DNA from: Cycloclasticus sp. symbiont of Poecilosclerida sp. N
GTDB taxonomy: Bacteria > Pseudomonadota > Gammaproteobacteria > Methylococcales > Cycloclasticaceae
DNA length: 64,000 nt
Assembly (NCBI GenBank): GCA_002101205.1
Contig: LWTM01000071.1
Span: 27,203 to 91,202 of the forward strand
Direction of reading: 5' to 3'
Part shown: positions 58,190 to 64,000 of the stretch, piece by piece
Position numbering within the stretch: position 1 is the stretch's first letter
Layout: each line of letters opens with the position of its first letter
The notes under the pieces: generated by a model
Seen by the model: the letters and a program-made list of their open reading frames with translations, nothing else
Told to the model about the DNA's origin: nothing
The model's database searches: none
Translations under genes and position numbers: made by a program

Positions 58190-59896
58190 TTACAGCTTAT
58201 AAAGTGGGTCTAATCCATCATCTGTCTTTATTGATACCTTTTCGCGTACCTTGTTTTCGCTATAAAATTGAAATAGTTTTTTACCTTCCCAGCTTGTTGT
58301 TTGCTCTGCATAAAGGTTTTTATTTAAGCAATTAATTTCATCTCTTAATTGAGCTTGGCAATGGGAAGAAATTTCAGACAGACTATTACTGTTAAATTTA
58401 ATTTTACCCCAAACTAATAAGGCATTTTTAGCGGCCAGCTGATCATTGTCAGCACAGGCGTGTTTTAACTTTTTAATAGTTTCTTGTAATGACATTTCTT
58501 TAGCATCAGCTGAACTTTCTATTTTCTGAGGTTTCTGTTTTCTGAATAAAAACACCAAAGTTATTAGCCAGCATAAGCTTAGAAACAATGATAACCCCAT
58601 CCACAATTTCTTTTCTTTTTTTTGCGTATCGAGTGCTTCGACAATGACAGGACTTGTCTTTGCCACGGTAGTATTATTTGCCGCTACATTCTCAACCGAG
58701 GCTATTGCGCCAATGGTCGTCACTGTTGTTTCAGGGATTCGTGCTATTTCCATCCGTTGTGTGCGGCTATTAAACCAAGGAATCTCTATAGCAGGCAAAG
58801 TATAGTTGCCTGGTTTTGAAGGAATGTAGGCTACTTTTTCTTCTCTAAAAGCAATAATACCATCCGCTTCTTTTTCTTCCTTTAATAGGGGTTGGTCTGG
58901 ATAGCTTTTTAAGCCATTTGATAGTGTAACGCCCAGCAATTCAGGTAATTGGGCTGCTGTGGTGCCTTTGACATGCAATGTTATGGTCCGTGTTAGAGGT
59001 TCTCCCAGCTTCATCTTGGCAATATCTCCTGACCATTTTTCTTTGATACGAACTCGCTCTGCTGGAAGCCAGTGACTTGCTTTGAAACTATCGGGAGGCG
59101 GTAATATATCTAGGGTAATTGCTTTAGATGATATGCGTTTTGTTTTAGTCGTGGGTCGATTAAAGAAACCATTAAGGTGTTGCCTGGCGTTTGGCATCAC
59201 AATATCAGCGGTTAACACCAACGGTTCGATGGTTGATACGCCACTTTTTTGAGGGAAAAAGGCATATTTACGTTCAGTAACTACATAAGCTACGCCATTA
59301 ATGACAGTATTATAGGTGCTATCTTCAGTTAATTTTTCAATCACTGCATCGGACATTTTAGGTTCAGTTAAACGGGCCTGAGTAACTTGTACCCTTCGAT
59401 ACAAACGAAGTGTGTATAAAACTTGTGATTGCACATATATTGTTTTTGGGGATACTTCAACTTCAAAAAACAAGTCTTCAGCATTATTCTGCTTGGCGAC
59501 CACTTTGTTACTCACTTCAATTGAAATGGGTTTGCTAACGTCATCACCAAAAGCAATGGCGGGTATAAGGAGGTGGCCTGTTTGCTTTGCCATGACATTT
59601 AAAATCCATTGGATGGTTTTAGTTGACTGACCATTTATCCAGGATGAATTACTACGGCGACTTTGCTTTAATATTTCAAAATTATTTTTTAAAGGACTAA
59701 AATCAGGATCATCATCAGGGGATTGCGTTGCTGTATAGGTCAGTTGAAAAGACGTGTTGATATTGACCGGGTTTCGGTCTAGGGTGGCTGTGATTTCTAC
59801 CGCAAACACAGCTTGATTAAACAGTAGAAACACAGGAAACCACAATAGGATTAGCTGAAATTTTAAGATATTTATTTTGGGGCGGGAAAAAGTCAT
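58190..59896 (-). CDS. BatD-like oxygen-tolerance protein
   Basis: 568 aa. Signal peptide (about residues 12-32, ILKFQLILLWFPVFLLFNQA), a large periplasmic part with Ig-like beta repeats (VEITATLDRNPVNINTSFQL start), one membrane helix near residue 440 (MGLSLFLSLCWLITLVFLF) and a cytoplasmic tail. This is the BatD layout. Last gene of the MoxR/Bat-type operon, 15 bases after the BatB-like gene. Envelope-stress role inferred from homologous operons. Confidence 0.8.
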   Translation of the reverse strand: MTFSRPKINILKFQLILLWFPVFLLFNQAVFAVEITATLDRNPVNINTSFQLTYTATQSPDDDPDFSPLKNNFEILKQSRRSNSSWINGQSTKTIQWILNVMAKQTGHLLIPAIAFGDDVSKPISIEVSNKVVAKQNNAEDLFFEVEVSPKTIYVQSQVLYTLRLYRRVQVTQARLTEPKMSDAVIEKLTEDSTYNTVINGVAYVVTERKYAFFPQKSGVSTIEPLVLTADIVMPNARQHLNGFFNRPTTKTKRISSKAITLDILPPPDSFKASHWLPAERVRIKEKWSGDIAKMKLGEPLTRTITLHVKGTTAAQLPELLGVTLSNGLKSYPDQPLLKEEKEADGIIAFREEKVAYIPSKPGNYTLPAIEIPWFNSRTQRMEIARIPETTVTTIGAIASVENVAANNTTVAKTSPVIVEALDTQKKEKKLWMGLSLFLSLCWLITLVFLFRKQKPQKIESSADAKEMSLQETIKKLKHACADNDQLAAKNALLVWGKIKFNSNSLSEISSHCQAQLRDEINCLNKNLYAEQTTSWEGKKLFQFYSENKVREKVSIKTDDGLDPLYKL

Positions 59897-59911
59897 TGCT
59901 CAGCTTTGTGA

Positions 59912-61711
59912 TTACCAGTTTTTTTGATTCGTATTTTTTTGGTCACGCTGACCATATTGGTATTTAAATTTACGTTTTAATAATCCAGCAGGATCATCAG
60001 GAATACTTTTAAGCCATTGTTCATTGGCTTGTTCTGATTCGTCATAATCTGATGGGGCGAGTTTTTCTTCTTTGCCTTGCTCTTGTTCTGCTTGCTGTTC
60101 ACCTTCAGTTTTCTCAGCTGCTGCCTGCTCTGCGTCGGTATCTTTCTCGGATTGTTCTTGATTTGCTGATTGTTCCGAATTTTCGCCATCTTCATTTTGC
60201 TCGGCATTATCTTTATTATCAGATTGTTTACTATTATCGCCTTGCTCATCCTTATTTTGTTGTTCCGAGTCTTGCTGCTTTGATTGATCTTTTTCGGATT
60301 GATCCGAATCAGAATTTTTCTGATCCTTTTGTTGTTGCTTTTGCTTTTCTATTGCTTTTTCAACTTGCTCTTTATTGTATCGGGCATCTTCATCGTCTGG
60401 CTTAATCGCCAAAGATTCTTTATAAGCATTCAGCGCTTCCGGCAGTTTTCCCGTTTGTGCTAATGCATTGCCTTTATTATACAAACCGTTAGCAGATTTA
60501 TCATCATGTAGGGTTTCAATACTTTGCTCAAATTGACCTGCTTTATATTGTGCTGTCGCTTTCCACAGTGGATTATCATATTGTTTGGCTGCTTGCTGAA
60601 AATTATCTTGTTTAAATGCCTGTGCAGCTTGCTGGTTTTGAGTGTGCCATAAATCTTTCCATTCCAGCGCATAAACGGGTTCAGGAAAAGGCATTAAGCA
60701 GATGAACGCGAAACACAATAATCCCCGTCTAAAACTTAATGCAGCTAATGGCAAAACAAGCATCAACAGCCAAGGTCCTTTTTCATTCCATTGGTCTAGG
60801 AACAAATTATTATTTTTTGTGCTTTTTTCATCTTGTGTCTCAACAGTATTATCAAAGTGTGCCATTAAAGCGTTTATATCACTATCGTCATTGCTAATTT
60901 TGAGATAAAGCCCATTGCCTTTATTGGCAAGTTGAGATAATTCTTGCGCATTCAATCGGGGGATTACGATATTTCCTGCTCCATCTTTAACAAAACCACC
61001 TCGAATCTTTTTAATGGGTGCGCCGTCTTTTGTGCCTACAGCTAATATGGATAAACGATAAGCATCAAGTGCTTGAACTGCATCGGCTACATTATCTAAA
61101 TCTACTTCATCCGTTACCAATAGAATTTCGCCTTTTTGTAAGCCTGCCTGTTTTAACAGTTCAACTGCTTTGTCTATTGCCAACTGGGTGTTACTACCTT
61201 GACTTGGCATAATGTCTGTCGTCAATGCTGATATTTGGCTAATGATAGTTTCATTATCTTCCGTTAATGGCGTGACGGTGAAAACGTCAGCCGCATAAAC
61301 AATTAAAGCCGTTTGCCCGTCTTTACGTTGTCGCAAAATATCAGCCACTTTGAAACGTGCTCGGCTTAATCGACTAGGTGTTATATCCGCAGCATCCATT
61401 GAACGAGATAAATCCAAAGCAATCACTAATCCAGCATCATTTCTGAACACAGGGGAGGGTACACGTTCCCAAGTGGGACCCGCTAAGGAAATAATGAGTA
61501 AAAATGTAGCTAAGGGGGCAGCAGTTAAAGACAAAATACTACGCTTTACAACGCTATCTTGTAACACAAAAGGAGCCAATTGAGGGTCACAAATCAAAGA
61601 CCAATTCGCTCTATTTAATTTGTTATTTACAAGACTGATAAAAAGCTGTGTTGCTGGTAAAAGAGCCAGTAACCAGTAAGGTCTAATAAAATGAAAGTCA
61701 GCAATGTTCAT
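59912..61711 (-). CDS. BatB-BatC-type fusion: VWA plus TPR protein
   Basis: 599 aa. Two N-terminal membrane helices, then a von Willebrand factor A domain with MIDAS Asp100-x-Ser102-x-Ser104 (ALDLSRSM). Another membrane segment (about residues 316-345) is followed by TPR repeats (LYNKGNALAQTGKLPEALNA). A long low-complexity Gln/Glu/Lys/Asp/Ser-rich segment (about residues 455-575) precedes a short tail. In many bacteria these are separate BatB and BatC genes. Its start overlaps the BatA-like gene. Confidence 0.85.
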   Translation of the reverse strand: MNIADFHFIRPYWLLALLPATQLFISLVNNKLNRANWSLICDPQLAPFVLQDSVVKRSILSLTAAPLATFLLIISLAGPTWERVPSPVFRNDAGLVIALDLSRSMDAADITPSRLSRARFKVADILRQRKDGQTALIVYAADVFTVTPLTEDNETIISQISALTTDIMPSQGSNTQLAIDKAVELLKQAGLQKGEILLVTDEVDLDNVADAVQALDAYRLSILAVGTKDGAPIKKIRGGFVKDGAGNIVIPRLNAQELSQLANKGNGLYLKISNDDSDINALMAHFDNTVETQDEKSTKNNNLFLDQWNEKGPWLLMLVLPLAALSFRRGLLCFAFICLMPFPEPVYALEWKDLWHTQNQQAAQAFKQDNFQQAAKQYDNPLWKATAQYKAGQFEQSIETLHDDKSANGLYNKGNALAQTGKLPEALNAYKESLAIKPDDEDARYNKEQVEKAIEKQKQQQKDQKNSDSDQSEKDQSKQQDSEQQNKDEQGDNSKQSDNKDNAEQNEDGENSEQSANQEQSEKDTDAEQAAAEKTEGEQQAEQEQGKEEKLAPSDYDESEQANEQWLKSIPDDPAGLLKRKFKYQYGQRDQKNTNQKNW

Positions 61712-62694
61712 TTATATTTCCATTTCATCCGGCTAAGACTTACAAAGAAGCCTAACAATAGAGCAAAAGCTAATGGCCAGAAATACAGTTCAATTTTAGG
61801 TCGAAAATACTGCTTCTCTTTTTCTACCGGTTCTAACGCATCCAATAATTGATAAATAGCTTCCAGTTCCTGTGTGTTTCTGGCTCTAAAATATCGCCCA
61901 CCAGTTTTTTCTGCAATGGCTGTTAAGGTTTTTTCGTCCAAATCTCGAGATGGATTGATTTTGCGGGAACCAAAAAAATTACGCACGATCATCTCATCAG
62001 CACCTATGCCTATGGTATAAATTTTCAAGTCATTTGCTGCGGCTAATTCTGCTGCTTTTAAAGGTGTTACTTTGCCCGCTGTATTAGCACCATCGGTTAA
62101 TAAAACCAATACCCGACTATTGACGTGTTGTTTTCTTAATCGTTTAACCGCCAAGCCAATGGCATCACCTATTGCGGTCTTTTCACCTGCCAAGCCTATG
62201 GCGGATTCATGTAGTAAGGTAATCACCGTAGTTCTGTCAAAAGTTAAAGGGGTTTGAAGGTAGGCGTTGGTACCAAATAAAATGAGGCCTAAACGATCAC
62301 CTTGCCGTCGAGTAATAAATTGCCCTGCGATATATTTAGTTGCTGTTAAACGGTCAACTCTCTTTTTTTCGACAATAAAGTCCTCTTCTTTCATGCTGCC
62401 AGATAAATCCACTGCCAGCATTAAATCTCGTCCACTGATTGCCTGTTCAATAGGGTCACCTAACCATTGCGGTCTCGCGCTGGCAAGCACCAAAAATATC
62501 CAGGCCAGCAGGGCCAACAATAAAGGCCATTGCTTGTTTTGAGAAAGCGCTTGCGTCTCTCCCAGACTAAAGTCTTCAATAAAGGGGACCTTTAGTGCAA
62601 CTTGTTCTGCAACCACATCAGCAGGGAGCCAGTAGCGAGCAAAAAAGGGCAGAGGCAGCGCCAGTAATAACCACGGCCATTCTAAATGGATCAT
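61708..62694 (-). CDS. BatA-like VWA-domain membrane protein
   Basis: 328 aa. Two N-terminal hydrophobic segments, VWA domain with MIDAS Asp96-x-Ser98-x-Ser100 in LMLAVDLSGSMKEEDF and a C-terminal helix (about residues 303-322). The Thr loop in DRTTVITLL is typical of metal-ion-dependent adhesion sites. It overlaps both neighbours by four bases, so the set is made as a complex. Confidence 0.85.
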   Translation of the reverse strand: MIHLEWPWLLLALPLPFFARYWLPADVVAEQVALKVPFIEDFSLGETQALSQNKQWPLLLALLAWIFLVLASARPQWLGDPIEQAISGRDLMLAVDLSGSMKEEDFIVEKKRVDRLTATKYIAGQFITRRQGDRLGLILFGTNAYLQTPLTFDRTTVITLLHESAIGLAGEKTAIGDAIGLAVKRLRKQHVNSRVLVLLTDGANTAGKVTPLKAAELAAANDLKIYTIGIGADEMIVRNFFGSRKINPSRDLDEKTLTAIAEKTGGRYFRARNTQELEAIYQLLDALEPVEKEKQYFRPKIELYFWPLAFALLLGFFVSLSRMKWKYK

Positions 62695-63167
62695 TTTTTA
62701 CCCTCTTTCTGGGCCTTAAGCCAGTCTTCACAAAGCTGTATTAGTTGGCTTATTTCAGCATCGCTAGGTGCTGTTTTTTGGTAATGAGAGGCCGCTAACA
62801 AAGTACCTGTTGACTGTGTGAAAGGGGAGCCTAGTACGGTATTATCGAGATAGTCTAACCAAGCCTTCCCAGCCAGACTCGCCGTTTGATCTCTAGGCGA
62901 AACACTCATGGCAACGCGGCGCAATAATGCAGACAATGCTATGAGTATGCCCATATTATCCAAAGCTTTATCTTGTTTGATGCCTTGTAAATGCTTCTTA
63001 GCCGTTTTAAGGGCTGTTTTTCGAGTTATACCTTGGTATAGCCAGAAAAGAAAAAAACAACATAATGGAATTAAAGCCGCCAGTATCCACCAACCTATTG
63101 CAGGGGGCCACCATCCAATGTCATCCGGCAGATGTATGTCTCTTAATTTCAGTTGCTGACCACCCAT
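62691..63167 (-). CDS. DUF4381-type membrane protein of the Bat operon
   Basis: 158 aa with one membrane helix (about residues 25-45, IGWWILAALIPLCCFFLFWL) and a helical cytoplasmic part. N-terminal LRDIHLPDDIGWWPPAIGWW is characteristic of DUF4381. It is the usual small partner between DUF58 and VWA genes in MoxR operons. Function unknown. Confidence 0.8.
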   Translation of the reverse strand: MGGQQLKLRDIHLPDDIGWWPPAIGWWILAALIPLCCFFLFWLYQGITRKTALKTAKKHLQGIKQDKALDNMGILIALSALLRRVAMSVSPRDQTASLAGKAWLDYLDNTVLGSPFTQSTGTLLAASHYQKTAPSDAEISQLIQLCEDWLKAQKEGKK

Positions 63168-63997
63168 TACCGTAATACCTCTACAGGGTCATCATCTGTA
63201 CTACAATGAATAATGCCAATACCGCATTTTTTCACTACTTTTAACAAATACTCAAGTCGCTGTTGGTAGCGTTTCTGGTATTTATCAATACGCCTGGTAT
63301 CTGCCGTATCAATGACAGTGTCTCTATTTTCATCAGTGAAGCGATAACGTCCTTTTTTCGGCAACTGACTTTCAATGGGGTCATATACTTGAATTAATAC
63401 CACTTCACAATGGCTGGATAATTTTGCCAAATGGCTTTCAGTCGCTTGATTGAAGCCACGAAAATCACTAATAATATAGACTAGACTACCTGGGCGAGCA
63501 TGCTGGACTAAGCGAGCGATGGCTTGATCCAAAGTAAACTGTTTAGCAGCTAACTTGTTTTTTTTAACTAGGGTATTAAAAAATCGTAAGACTCCATGTT
63601 TTCCATTTTGCGGTTTTATCTCCTGACAAGAAAATTCAGTTAATAGTTGACCACCCAATCTATCCCCTTGAAGCTGTGCCTTCCAGGCTAATAAAGCCGC
63701 AATTTTAGCCGCCTGTACCGACTTAAATACGCCGCGTGTGGCAAAAAACATGGCGGGGCGATTATCGACTGAAATAAAAACGGGGCGCTCTCTTTCTTCC
63801 CGAAATATTTTGCTATGCGTTTTCCCTGTACGTGCAGTGACTCGCCAGTCAATGCAACGGATGTCATCCCCTGCTTGATATGGCCTGGATTGGTCAAACT
63901 CCATACCTCGCCCCTTAAAGCGAGATACAAAACCTCCGTTTTGTTTTGAACGGATACTTGATTGCTGTAACTTAATTATTGAAGCCGATTTTGCCAA
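63167..63997 (-). CDS. DUF58 domain protein (VWA-like) of the MoxR/Bat operon
   Basis: 276 aa from the first start inside the window (TTG at 63997); the true start may be beyond the edge. DUF58 signature FKGRGMEFDQSRPYQAGDDI and RCIDWRVTARTGKTHSKIFR. A degenerate VWA-like fold follows (PVFISVDNRPAMFF). The MoxR AAA+ ATPase gene expected before it would lie past the window end. Confidence 0.88.
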   Translation of the reverse strand: MAKSASIIKLQQSSIRSKQNGGFVSRFKGRGMEFDQSRPYQAGDDIRCIDWRVTARTGKTHSKIFREERERPVFISVDNRPAMFFATRGVFKSVQAAKIAALLAWKAQLQGDRLGGQLLTEFSCQEIKPQNGKHGVLRFFNTLVKKNKLAAKQFTLDQAIARLVQHARPGSLVYIISDFRGFNQATESHLAKLSSHCEVVLIQVYDPIESQLPKKGRYRFTDENRDTVIDTADTRRIDKYQKRYQQRLEYLLKVVKKCGIGIIHCSTDDDPVEVLR

Positions 63998-64000
63998 GCC

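Overview
The window looks like chromosome of a moderately AT-rich gammaproteobacterium. The gene order supports this: lepA-lepB-rnc-era-recO-pdxJ, truA-trpF-trpB-trpA-accD-folC-dedD-cvpA-purF-metZ, grpE-dnaK-dnaJ-dapB-carA-carB-greA, and yhbY diverging from rlmE-ftsH-folP-glmM-tpiA-secG-tRNA-Leu. The cvpA-purF-metZ order, the oxaloacetate-decarboxylase sodium pump and a TPR lipoprotein behind PBP1b would fit a marine or Pseudomonas-like gammaproteobacterium (perhaps Thiotrichales/Piscirickettsiaceae). I cannot name the genus from sequence alone.

Layout. Positions 1-7.4 kb hold the 3' part of a DegP/MucD protease, then lepA, lepB, rnc, era, recO and pdxJ. From 7.5 to 17.8 kb lies a long co-directional run from tRNA pseudouridylation through tryptophan, fatty-acid, folate, purine and methionine synthesis to a YebC-like protein. 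From 18 to 33.8 kb come oadGAB, dusA, folE, hemH, an amidotransferase, mrcB with a likely lipoprotein activator, a YoaA/DinG helicase, tsaB, a YciO protein, a site-2 protease, trpS and ppnP. From 39.6 to 57.8 kb are the heat-shock and housekeeping genes. From 58.2 kb to the end, on the minus strand, is a MoxR/Bat-type operon (BatD, a BatB-BatC fusion, BatA, DUF4381, DUF58).

The accessory region is 33.8-39.5 kb, between ppnP and grpE. Its outer edges are two broken, diverged IS3-type remnants. Between them lie a 63-aa ORF, a putative ImmA/IrrE-like pseudogene with an internal amber codon, and a truncated nucleotidyltransferase-like fragment. That fragment is interrupted by a complete IS1595-family transposon of 4008 bp (35276-39283). 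The transposon has perfect 27-bp terminal inverted repeats and a perfect 8-bp target duplication (TTATATTT). Besides its transposase it carries a two-subunit, BcgI-like restriction-modification system (nuclease-methyltransferase fusion plus specificity subunit) and a 45-aa ORF that overlaps the specificity gene. All four ORFs run in one direction from a promoter beside the right inverted repeat, with 2-bp gaps or short overlaps. This mobile, self-contained restriction-modification cassette is the most notable system in the window.

Regulation can be read in several places. Close matches to the sigma-32 heat-shock promoter precede grpE, dnaK and ftsH. Rho-independent terminators follow the mucD-like gene and dapB. 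The GrpE N-terminus contains an in-frame 18-bp minisatellite, and folC appears to lack a proper start codon, perhaps because of a one-base deletion.
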